DNA from: Rhyacichthys aspro
Lineage: Eukaryota; Chordata; Actinopteri; Gobiiformes; Rhyacichthyidae
NCBI GenBank assembly: GCA_036850595.1
Contig: CM072158.1
Coordinates: forward strand, 11,857,422 to 11,921,421
Direction: 5' to 3'
DNA: 64,000 nucleotides
Shown: in pieces, positions 12,390 to 23,285 of the stretch
How the letters are laid out: every line of letters starts with the position of its first letter
Position numbering within the stretch: the stretch's first letter is position 1
Notes under the pieces: model-generated
What the model saw: the letters and a program-made list of their open reading frames with translations, nothing else
Told to the model about the DNA's origin: nothing
Database searches by the model: none
Translations under genes and position numbers: made by a program

Positions 12390-14066
12390 ATATAGCCAGT
12401 AACTGAAGTTTTATTGCCCCAATATCTAAACAAAGTGTTGACCCCAAGCACACAAGAGAAATGAGGTGAACTAGCAATAAATAAATAAATAAATTCTTGT
12501 CTTGTGAATGTATATGTCCAAAGATAATCACCAGACGAGAAACAGACACCACCGATGTCAGAAGACACTTAAAGAAGAGGACATTCAAACAGAAAAACTT
12601 GTTTCTTATAAACGGTAGCATCACAAATACGCCGTACACATTCAACGATATGTTCAGTGTTGGTCTCGACACAGAAAAGGACATTCAGAGATACACATTC
12701 CAGAGACACAGTCAGATTGGTATTTACATTCTCGTCATGCAGTTCAGTAGAAAGACCTCATTTATGCATCTTTAAGCTGACACCTGTTTGAAATATTTAC
12801 ACACATTCAACAGGGTCTGAGGTCTCGGATTAAAACACAAGGTAGATTGTTCGACACACCGACTTTACATGTTTAACACGCCTGGCCCTTGTGGAAGCAG
12901 CACAGTGAGTCCTGTGAGAGCAGATATGATCAGAGGTAAAGAGCTGCAGTGCCAAATCTATTTATACTCATCTTCTAACTTTAACTACAAATATTGTATA
13001 ATACTGCAAAACCAGGACAAAGCCAGTTCTCTTTGGTCTTGCCAAATTCACTTTAGGACTTCACACATTAGATCGTGAACTAAGCCCTTTTAGATCCAGA
13101 AAAGCACACCTTACTTGATCTACAGGTAAATTTAAAGTAAGATCCATTTAGAAGCTCATTAACAAAAATAGTAAAAATGTATTAATAAGTATGCAAGCAT
13201 AGTACTGAGTGCCAAACTATTTATAATCCATTAGTGATTATAATGTAAAGTTAGATATTATCAATTGTGGATTAAGCCTTACTTAGCTTAACTTTCTCGA
13301 TTCCATGTCTATTTTATACAGGTATTAAAAGTGCTTTACATATGAACAGATAGAATAAATAAATAAATACAATTCTACTATGCTTCCAGTCAAATGTATT
13401 GCTTATGAAAAAAAAACAAAAAACAAAAACTACATTTTTTTAGTACAGCAGTGGTTCTCAATAAAGTGGCTGCTACAGCAATGGGAAATATAAAGATGGT
13501 GTACTGCTGCATAGACATCTTCATGCAAAGCTAGAGAATAAAAACAAAGACATGCAGCGCAGTTCAGCTGAAAACATTCAATAAAACATTCAACAAAATC
13601 AGATCGGCATATTGCATGTTGTAAAAGGTAAAACACATGGACTTCACACTTCAGGCACACACTGAGTTAAGCTCGGCTGCATTAAATCTCCACATAAAAT
13701 GCATCCATCATTTAGTTTGACTTCAGTTTGACAAATTACAACACACCCAAAAGTAAAAGTTCCTGTGTTTGCGGACTTCCATGTAGCAATGTGCAAAATA
13801 TACAATGTGAAGTCGCACCTATTACTCTGAACCAATGAAGGCAAGGCAAGCATTGAAATCTGCAGAACCTGGCCATAGATGTTTAAAAGACAAGAAAAGC
13901 AGTACCAAGAGGTCAACAGGTTGATTGGCGGAGGTAGGAGAGGTAACCCACCCCTCATTTTTCTCCTCTCTGGTATGGTCCTATGGCGAGTCTCACCCAA
14001 ACAATCACACACTTCATTTTTATCCATGTGCTGTTTGTCTGATGTCACTTCCTGGCTCCAAACAGA
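12390..14066 (-). other. smap2: 3' UTR of smap2
   Basis: Runs from the TGA stop (14069-14067) to the first canonical minus-strand AATAAA I find, at 12410-12415, so cleavage is predicted near 12390. Length is about 1.7 kb. It contains an (AAAT)n tract around 12476-12493. The open frames on either strand here have no recognisable product. The next minus-strand AATAAA, at 12146-12151, would extend the UTR by about 260 bp. Confidence 0.6.
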
Positions 14067-17000
14067 TCACTTCCATACATGTGCGGTCATGTGTGCCGAA
14101 CTCGGAGCTGCTGAGCCTCCCATGTGTTGGTTACTGTAGCCCATCATGTTGTTTGTGTGGTACATGTTGAGGCCGGCCATGTGCTGAGTAATCTGAAATA
14201 CAAAGAACACGTGTTTACCACAAACAGACGCCTCTTCATCAACAGGATCGGAAAATATTTGCTGCACTAACTCATTTTTGTTCATTCCAAATCACCAAAC
14301 AGAAGAAACTGTGCGGTGATTGTAAATAGTAAAAAAAACGAAATCTTGTGACCTGTAACAAGATTTTATTTTTTTTTGGACTTAAGAGGTTCATTTAAAT
14401 GTTAAAGGTGCTGCACAAAATCTCACTGAGGTACTAACATGTAGAAAACAAAAAAATCAGTTTAATGGCAATTGCAATATTAAAGAACCATACTGATACT
14501 GGCTGGTTGCATACAATCAACTTGTCTGTCAGGTAAGTTACTGTCAACAAATCATCCACTGTTTAATCGCAGGCACATCTGGGACAACTTGTTAGTCAAG
14601 GTCAATAAGTGACAAAGCTCTATGTATCTACGGGAAGCCTTCTGTCCAGAATGCTTTGGCAAAAACTGACCGATAAATATAAATATGAATAACAAAACCC
14701 ACCTGAGCGATGTTCCACTGCAGCTGCTGGGCATGTTGTGCTCCATACACATTCTGCTGCCCCAACATCCCATTCTGCTGCTGTGCTCCCATGATTCCAC
14801 AGTGCTGCTGCCCCATCATGCCCTGGGCCATCCCTGCCATGTAGGCTGATGGAGGGGTGTTGGTCGACTGAGGCATGACCCCCTGGGCTCCCACGGGGCA
14901 GTTCTGAACTCCCAGCAGGCTGTTTTGTTGAGTTGCCATTATACTACTTTGCTGTTGCTGCCCCATCATAGACATTTGTGATGTCATCATTGCCCCTCCC
15001 ATTGGCCCCGGCTGAACTAAGGAATGGTATGAGCCATATGTCTGAGAGGGGTATCCCATCTGGTTCATGTATAAGCCTAAAGAGAACACACAGACAAGAA
15101 TAATCATTTACGTGTTTTAACATTAGTGCTTTGCTTTGAGACAAATGGAGAATACTTTTGTGTCTCTTAATCTGAATGAAGTGTGCTGTTTGCATTTAAA
15201 AATGGTTTCAAATAGTGCAAATTAAAATGAACACAGCAGAAAGTATATTCCAAAGTAGCTAATAGGCTGGGTAACTTAAGCTATTGTTCTCTATTACTGC
15301 AAACAAACGTTAAAAAGTACTAATCTTGATTAAACTGAATAGTGCAATCAGTTAAAATATTATTTGGTGCTTATGTGGATTAAATGGTACAAATCCTGCA
15401 GCAATTCTCACCGTGAGTGGCCATGCTGTTGTGCACCGAAGGAGTTGAAGCGTACAAGGAGAGAATCGAATCCTTGGAAAGCTTCTTGACAGTGCCCTCT
15501 TTTTTCGGAGCGGGATCTAAAAACAGACTAAGGTTTTCAGGCACTGATGCTGTCACTCGGCCGTGAGGCATGGAGCTGGAGACGGGCTGGAGGGTGGGTG
15601 AAGAGAAAGTCACTCACTGACAGCTGAGATCTGACAAACGGAAATATCTAACAATTACAAAAAGAGTTGAGAAGGACAGAAGGTGTTGGTCATACTGTGT
15701 TTTTGGCCGAGGAGGAGGACGACGGGGTTGGCAGTGAACTAAACAGATCGAGCCCCGAGTGTGTCAAGGCCGGGCTCTCGAAAGCGTCTGGAGCACACAC
15801 TCCACCGTTCGACACAGAGGGACTTGGGGCGTCTTAAAACACAGATTTACAGAGATGTACATGACATAATTCATTCAATATTTCAGTGTCGTTTCACACA
15901 CAGTATATTCATATTATGTTGCTCTAGTTAGAACTGTAAGTGTGTAAGAATACCTAATCCGAGCAGATCTGTCACAGACTGGGAATCCGTCTTTGGGCTG
16001 GTGTCTTTTTTCTGACGTTAAAAAAGCAAATCTTAATAAATGCTCAAGTGATATGAGAAAAAATCTTATTAAATGGAAAAATTTGACTAGAATGTAAAAC
16101 AATTCAATAAATGAGTTATAGTAGACTCACCAATTTCATTTTCTCAAACACTACTGGCTCCTTTGGTATATTATCACAGCTTTTTTCTTTCTGTAAAAAA
16201 AACAAAAATGAAAATCAACATTCAAACACACTCTCTTCTGCACAAAACAGAACTATTTAGTGTCAACGTACCCTGAGCATTTGTATGTCGATGACTTTAT
16301 CCATGTACTTCTTCTTGTCATACTTGTCTCGGATGAAAATCTCAGCCGACTGGTCAGTCTCTGGGCGCTGGAAGCACTCGGGGAGAAAAGCCTCATAGAG
16401 ACGTTTGGCCTTGGCATTTCCCATCTCCTGTACACACTAGGGAATAATGCATTCCACACTGTTAGCCTGTCAAATATAAAATAGCTCGCCTGTTCCAGTT
16501 CGGTGATACTAAAAACAAAGACGGCCTCATTTTTAAATTAAGTTCTCCGGTGTTTCTACATTACAAGAGAAAAAGAGAGTATACAAGCATTTAAAAGGAT
16601 CTATTTTCAAGTCGTGTGTTAAAATTGTGTTGGTAATGTGTGCACAATCACTCACCTGAACCTGCTCCTCTGTCCATTGGTCCAGATTAACAGATTTCAC
16701 TTTGGAGATGTGAACCCCCAGGTTTCGATGGATACCGGCGCATCTGATGCAGATAAAGACACCCAAGTTCCAGGATGCCCATCGTGGACCTAAGCACAAA
16801 GAAAACATCCAGAACAGTTTCAGATTCACAAATTACACTGAAGCCAACAAAGAAGTAAAGTTGTAGGAATCATCACACATCTATTGTTATCCACAGTTAA
16901 GCACGGGGCACATGTAAGGCTCATGTAATGCAGAAAGGCCTTATCCTGGAAGTGTTGTGTAATGAAGGTTGATCAATTAGTTTAGTTTTTTCAATGAAAC

Positions 17001-19902
17001 TTGAAAAATATACAACCGAGGACCACATTTTAAACATTAATACCATAGCAATGCCTGAAAGTGTTTTTCTGCTCGACTGGGAATACCTGCTCTGTTTCTA
17101 AAGCTCAGCTAATCTTCCTGAGCCCTTGCCTTAACCTTGTCCATGTTACTGCAGAGTTGCACCACTAGAGGGAAGCGCTATCTAAGGACCTTGACAGTTA
17201 AGTGAATATTCTTAGCTATTCTTTGCATGAAAAAAGAATTCACATTCAGGAAGATATGGAAAGTTTAGTGTCTGTGAGTGAAATGTTTATGCTGCTTTCA
17301 TTACAAGCCACTTTTTACTTTTCATGTTGTTTGCTGCTTTACTCTGTCTGGCTGCAGTATTAGCAGCCATGTTGGGTAACAACATTCGAATTTTACACAA
17401 ATCCTTCGGACTAAATGTTGACACTAGCAATGAGGAAACACTTAGGAAGACATTTCTTATCTTCCTCTTTCAGCCCGGTCCCTGTTGAAAGATATTTCTG
17501 CTGCACAGTTCGAACACTCTTTCGATTACACTCCACCCTTACTTTTTGGACTCACCCATTTTGCTCAAGGCTTCTGTCTCTTAAAAGTGTTTTATTTTCA
17601 AAAATGATCAATACCTCAATTTATGGCTGTTGTTTAGCACAACCCCATATCTCCATATTTGATTCTTTTTCTCAAATTCATTCTACAATTCTATTAATAC
17701 TGCAGACAATATCAGGCAGTGTACTTTAACAATTGCACAAGCATGAAGCTCATTAACCTATTTCCCACACGGATAAATGCTTAGGTCTCTGTTAATCTCA
17801 GAGCTCATGCCATTTATAAGCTCTCACCCTACGGTCATTTATGTTATATTCATATTCAGCCATCTTGAGCGGTAGGGAACTAGACATAGAAGAGGCCTGG
17901 AGCTACTAAGTGACCCAGTCCCAGACAGGGATCAACAGATGGACTGTGTCTTATAATTTAGTATATAACCTCTATCTGTGGCTCTATGGGAGTGTCTGCT
18001 TTTTCTCCAGGTTGTGACTCTGAAAAAACAGGATATGTTGATAGCTTTGGGTTCTTTAATACAATAGATTTATCAGTATAGTATATTGTCACACATCAAA
18101 GTCTGACTCTTCGTGGTATAGTGTGAACTGTTTTCATGCTGTGTACTCATTCACTGCTCTGTGCCGTGGGACACAAACAGCCAATCACCTGCTGCTTCTC
18201 TGGCTGCTCTTGAATGAAGGAAAGGCTTTGGGTTATGGTGATTGTGTAGCCAGGTAATATCTCCATGACGACCACTGCACATAAACACAATTACCACAGG
18301 GGAAGTACAGGAGAGGGACGCTTTTATTGCTGTGTGTACACATGCACAGCGTGAGAATAATACTAAAAGTAGATTTGGTGAATGGATAATAGACCTGCCT
18401 CACTCCCCACTTCAGTTCCACAAATGTGTTAGTCAGTAGTTATTATATATAGATAAATACCTGAAATGTCAAATGCTACATCTCTACAGAGAAATCATTT
18501 GTAGCGCTTTGGCTGATAGCAGTAGTGAGCAATGCTCTGTTTACTGTGGTGCATGTGCATTGTGGCTATTTTTTTCTTTTAGCCACTAATCCCATCTGCA
18601 GTGATTAGACCTGGCTGTTGTGCTGCATATCCATCTGCTGAACCACACATTCTTCAATAAAAACGTATGCTAAAAGATGGATGGTGAAATCCTCCTCTAC
18701 AACGCTGCTCTGAAGTCAAAAGATCAAAGTGAGGTCTGAATGATCAATTAGACACCAGTGTGTTGTTTTTAAAGCCTACTTTAAGCCTCAGCTGATTCAA
18801 CCGTTTGAAAACAGCAGACAACATTTCTTTCCCTTTTAGTTTATCTGGATCCCCGTTAACTTCAGCTTTGTAACAGTTATTATTCTTGGGAACTACTGAA
18901 ATCTTTGGCACAATTGCAACATAACAATACAGGCTATTTAAACCATTTAAATGACGTTTACTCTATGATTGTAGCCTTTACTTTATACTTTTAACTTTAA
19001 CTAAGTTATGTTTAAATTCATAAAATGGTGTGCAAGATAAGAAACTAGGTACTAGAACATAGACCAGCCTCTTAACTTACCACTTACTGTCAAAAGTATC
19101 ACACAAAGCGGCCATCTTTTTAGGCTTTCAATGTCTGTGCATTTTCTAGAAACAAAATAGTCAAAAATAGTCTTTTTGCTGAGTAAATGAACCATTGGCA
19201 GTGTTGACTGTTTGTCCAAAAACAGTAGTGTTTACACACCAGTAAAGCTGAACGGGTTCTGCCACCAGCTGATGACACAGTTCAAGGCCTAATTGAGACA
19301 CCACTGAAGAGTCCCCAGTATTTCCAGAGATCCTACGGGGCCTAAACAGGGCTAATAATTGATAGGGCTTAAGGCTGGCATCTCTGCAGTTATTTAATAC
19401 AACTCCATCCCCAGTCTACACAGTAACATAGCCCAGATGTGCTATTCTTTAGACACAGATAAAGGGTTTCACTGTCTGTGTCTGCACCTACTCTTTAAGA
19501 ACAGAGTGTCCACACTGTATTCAAATCTGAGGGTTTCACGTTGGGATACAATGTAGTAATTTTAATTATTAGAAATACACTCTTCTTTTATGGCTACGTC
19601 AATGAATGAACTCAACCCTCCTACTTGCTACTGAAGCTTGGCAGGTGTATCCATGACATGGGCCCCATAAGCCTGCTGCACTCTGTTCCAGGCAGCCTAC
19701 AGTAGCCTATAGGTTATTTATACCGTAGTAGCGTGAATGAGAAAGAAAGACTCACACAGTAACCACAATCGCCCACTATTTTAGAAACGAGCCCTTTACC
19801 TTTGGATTCACAGTCCGCGCAGTATTTATTCTCCTCCAGCGCCAAGAGAGAGTTGAGGACAGATTGGTATCGGTCAATGTCTTTCACAGATTTGCCAGTC
19901 AT
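14067..19902 (-). CDS. smap2: Stromal membrane-associated protein 2, Arf GTPase-activating protein
   Basis: Nine exons on the minus strand join in frame: 19902-19800, 16789-16656, 16436-16272, 16190-16131, 16011-15954, 15832-15696, 15586-15412, 15076-14703 and 14192-14067. They encode 443 residues; human SMAP2 is about 429. The protein starts MTGKSVKDIDRYQ and has the ArfGAP zinc finger C28-x2-C31-x16-C48-x2-C51 with the arginine finger R56; the GAP domain covers about residues 13-134. A clathrin box LLGLD is at 170-174, followed by DLFSSL. Exon 8 encodes a Gln/Met-rich stretch ending in QLQW, and the C-terminus ends in HVWK. In the family, SMAP2 stimulates GTP hydrolysis on ARF1 and acts with clathrin, AP-1 and epsinR in traffic between endosomes and trans-Golgi. 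Linkage to rims3 in convergent orientation supports smap2 over smap1. Exon 7 was started at 15586 because upstream acceptors would bring a stop into frame. The start codon has A at -3. It is divergent from trappc3. Confidence 0.95.
16790..19799 (-). other. smap2: First intron of smap2
   Basis: A 3.0 kb intron between the exon holding C28/C31 and the exon holding C48/C51, so it splits the zinc finger. No coding exon or RNA gene is visible inside. One CTCF-like motif is at 17162-17174. Confidence 0.8.
17162..17174 (+). promoter_or_regulatory. CTCF-like motif in smap2 intron 1
   Basis: CCACTAGAGGGAA fits CCASYAGRKGGCR at 12 of 13 positions and is followed by GCGCTA, much like the classical extended vertebrate CTCF site. 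Motif evidence only. Confidence 0.4.
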
Positions 19903-20366
19903 TATTGCACTAGTCTTTTCGCCTCCACCACTCGAGTCGGCTTCGTCAAACCAGTCTGTAGTTTCTCCAAATGAGGCTGTGAGCCGCTGCGGTGCGTTCC
20001 TCGCCTCAAAGCGGAGCGCGTCTGTTCCTCACATCAAGATCCAACCAACCAGGGCGGGCTTCTCAAGGAGCAAGTCTCTGATCCAGGTGTAACGTGAGGG
20101 GAAACGTGATTCAAAATGTCGACTATAAACAGCGCATCTCGCCTTTACCTCTCCCTGTGTTCCTCTCACTCCAGCCTCTCTCTCTGCCCCCTCAGGACCC
20201 ACTCACGGACCTGCCTCCATCTGAGTCACCACATCATGTTTGAAATAAATACCCAAAACAGTACAATGCTTATATAATCATTTCATGTTCATATGAGAGA
20301 GTTTTTTTTCCTGACAAATTGCCAATTGATGGTTGATACGGATAAGTGAAGGGGCACCCTGCCAGA

Positions 20367-20379
20367 CCACCAGGGGGTG
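20367..20379 (+). promoter_or_regulatory. CTCF-like motif in the divergent promoter
   Basis: CCACCAGGGGGTG fits CCASYAGRKGGCR at 12 of 13 positions. It lies between the smap2 and trappc3 starts, so it could insulate the two. Motif evidence only. Confidence 0.4.
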
Positions 20380-20909
20380 ATCACAGGTAACAGATTAAAA
20401 ACCTACAAAAAACGCCGGCGAAGGTCAACCAGAGTGTCTTTATAAGAGGAGATTTCAAGATGTGACATCGATCAATGCTGACTGAACCAACGTCAGGTGA
20501 GGCAAAACAAAGCGAGCCATTTTCTACGAAGCCACGGCGGCCATTCATTGTTTGTCAGCAAAAACATTTCATAAATCATGATAAAGTAAAATTAACTGCC
20601 AAAACAAAGCTTTGAATTTGCATTTATGTGGATTAATAATCCCACAACCATTACTATTATAGTAACGCAATCTCCTCACAGAAACACTCTCTGTCAGCAG
20701 TGCAGCACCGGTAAAGCTCTCAGTCCCTTCAAAACAAACCTCTTGGCAACCAAATAATGATGAAAAAGTGTAATGCAGAACAATAATATTTTATATAGCT
20801 CCCTATAATTAAGTACTATACGTGTTTATGGACATATGACTAATGAATAATAACTCCCAATTTACACATTACATTATTTCTTTTGCTTTTTTGTGTTTCA
20901 CAGTCGCCG

Positions 20910-20918
20910 ACCGGAAGC
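20910..20918 (+). promoter_or_regulatory. ETS/GABP-type site upstream of trappc3
   Basis: ACCGGAAGC is a strong ETS-family core about 150 bp before the trappc3 ATG, the usual distance for a housekeeping start region. Inferred from motif. Confidence 0.4.
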
Positions 20919-21062
20919 TCGTTTGTTACTGTATACTACTTGACACTCGCTAACCCTCTTAGCACTAACCGTTGCGGAAATAAGATCCTGCAACAACCAA
21001 ATAATTAATAAAGGATTATTTTCAAATTTCCACCTGTGCAAGCCCCTGTAACACTGTCCACA

Positions 21063-22997
21063 ATGTCCAGGCAATCCAACCGAACTACAGACAACAAGAA
21101 GATGGTAGGAAGTTACTTTAAGCAAGCTTTCAAAGATATTTAGCTAGTTAGCATGCTAGAATGGTAATGCTAACGATAACAGTCGCTAGCTGTACACATT
21201 AGATTTATAAAACAGAAAGGAGCACTGTATTTAATCACCAGTGCGTGCTATTTATGACATTTGACAATTGCATAACCCTTCTCACACTTCAACGTGTACA
21301 CCTGTAATATGAAGAAGATAATCTTCACACAGTATCACCTGACTGTAATGATAGGACTACATTTACTAGATGCTTTAAGATTCTTGTGAAAGACTGAAGA
21401 AAGTGCTAATGTATTTCTGTTTAACATCTTCAAATCTTCCCATGTAATCTAAGAAAATTCTAAGAAATTCATGTTTTTGTTTCTTGCAGAACTCTGAGTT
21501 GTTCACTTTGACATATGGGGCCTTAGTCACTCAGCTTTGTAAAGACTACGAGAACGACGAGGAAGTCAATAAACAATTAGATAAAATGTAAGTACACTTT
21601 TTATTCTCATAAGGTCACGAAGACAGCAATTCAACTTTTTTTTATTGTGACTGAAGACAGTTTATTGGTCCTGTATTTTTCCACAGTGTATGCCAGTATT
21701 GTAGTGTGTTTTATCTCTTTACTGTTCTCCCACAGCAAGCTGAATGATGACACAATCTGTCTGACTTGCTTCCCTCTTGTCTGTTTTCTTTAAGGGGTTA
21801 TAACATTGGAGTACGGTTGATTGAGGACTTTCTGGCTCGCTCCAGTATTGGCAGGTGTCAGGATTTCCGAGAAACGGCTGATGTCATTGCTAAGGTAAAT
21901 GGAAAAATCTTGTTAATCGGAGAGAAATGTAAAAAGTTTCAAAACAGGCAGAAGACAAAAGACTGGAACAAGACTTGTTGCAGTGAACTTTTTCAATTAC
22001 ACACTTAGCATTTAGTTTCCTTTCGGTGTATTTACACTTATAGTCTGCTTTTAAATGCAACTGATCTTCTATAGTTAGTTAGCTCCTGCTCCCAGATGTC
22101 ACTTTCAGCAGTGATCAAATAGAGACACACAGGATGGTGCTGTCAGAGGAGAGCGTGCGGACTCAATATGATTGGACTGACCTGTACTTTGTGAAGGAAC
22201 CAAAATAATGTTGCCTGTTTTATGAGTTTTTCTCCTAAACTCAACATGAGCTTGCACCAAACTCTAAAAAGACATTTTACCTCCTCATTGCTCCATGTTG
22301 GCCCCCAGCCTTGGTTTTATTTCAACAGACTTCGCTCAGTGGTTTCTGTGTTGCATCTTGCCACGCTCTTCATGTCTGTGGTCAGTTTAGACATTTGTGA
22401 TCCATGTGGTGGATAGATTTCAGTCAAACTTAACAGAGGTCAGCTGAAAGCAAACTGAGACCTGCCTTTTTATGCAGCAAATGCTCTTTTTCTCAACCCT
22501 CCTGGCATTCTCTGTGTTTCCTAATGCCAATATAGCAAAAAGAAAAGAAAGAAAGAAAACTAAAAAAAAAGAACTCACCTTCAATAAACTAATTGTTGTT
22601 TGTAGGTTGCGTTTAAAATGTACCTAGGGGTAACACCAAGTGTGACTAACTGGAGCCCAGCAGGAGATGAATTCTCTCTCATCCTGGAGAACAACCCACT
22701 GGTTGACTTTGTGGAGTTGCCTGATAACCACAACACACTGATTTACTCAAATCTACTGTGTGGGATCCTCAGAGGTGCTCTGGAGATGGTAAGCTCATTC
22801 GACAACCATTTTTTTATTCTTTTATATGATGTATAACGTATATATATTTAAAATGGAAAAATCGTTTTTTGTCCTAGGTCCAAATGGCAGTCGATGTTAG
22901 ATTTGCTCAGGACACTCTGAGAGGGGACAATGTGACAGAAATTCGAATGAGGTTCATTAAGAGAATTGAAGAGAACCTTCCAGCAGGAGATGAGTGA
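21063..22997 (+). CDS. trappc3: Trafficking protein particle complex subunit 3 (Bet3)
   Basis: Five exons join in frame: 21063-21104, 21490-21587, 21795-21894, 22606-22788 and 22878-22997. They give 180 residues, the same length as human TRAPPC3, with near-identity throughout. Landmarks are MSRQ at the start, LFTLTYGALVTQLCKDYEND, NIGVRLIEDFLARS, TNWSPAGDEFSLILENNP and RMRFI near the end. Cys68, in GRCQDF, is the residue known to be acylated inside the hydrophobic channel of Bet3. Bet3 is the most conserved core subunit of the TRAPP complexes, which act as exchange factors for Rab1/Rab11 and help tether ER-to-Golgi and later carriers. The start codon has A at -3. The (GAAA)-rich stretch at about 22540-22572 lies just upstream of the exon 4 acceptor. 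The same gene neighbours COL8A2, in the same orientation, in human. Confidence 0.97.
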
Positions 22998-23285
22998 TGG
23001 GGATAAAAACACAATTCCTACAACTTTTGTACATAAGAAGATTTTCAGCAAATAATGTGACTGATAAATACTGAGGAAACACTGAGGATGATCAGGACCA
23101 TCAGATGTACATTTTTGGAGGAGAATGAAGAACATGTGCTAAACAGTTGTCTTGCTCGTTTTTTCATGTTTAAACATATACTAACTAAAATGTCTGTGTG
23201 GTAAAACTATACATGCTTTTATGTTTAATGACATCAGTTATTGTTTGCTATATTGTCTTTATAAAATGAATACAGCACATTTATC
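22998..23285 (+). other. trappc3: 3' UTR of trappc3
   Basis: No canonical AATAAA follows the stop closely. The best end is a pair of variant signals, TATAAA (23260-23265) and AATACA (23269-23274), followed by a T/G-rich stretch at about 23289-23310. Predicted cleavage is near 23285, for a UTR of about 290 bp. Confidence 0.45.

Larger units (their letters stand above)
19903..21062. promoter_or_regulatory. Divergent smap2/trappc3 promoter region
   Basis: The two start codons face away from each other with 1,160 bp between them. Local CpG content rises near 19,980-20,060, 20,400-20,545 and 20,900-20,980. Visible motifs typical of housekeeping promoters are an ETS/GABP site ACCGGAAGC (20910-20918) and a YY1-like GCCATTTT (20516-20523, AAAATGGC on the minus strand). 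I see no TATA box that I would defend. Transcription start sites are not known. Both 5' UTRs must lie here unless non-coding exons lie elsewhere. Confidence 0.65.

Noticed and set aside
15587..15616. Earlier acceptors for smap2 exon 7
   Set aside because: Starting at 15616 puts a TGA in frame and starting at 15612 breaks phase. The acceptor before 15586 keeps the frame and has a good pyrimidine tract.
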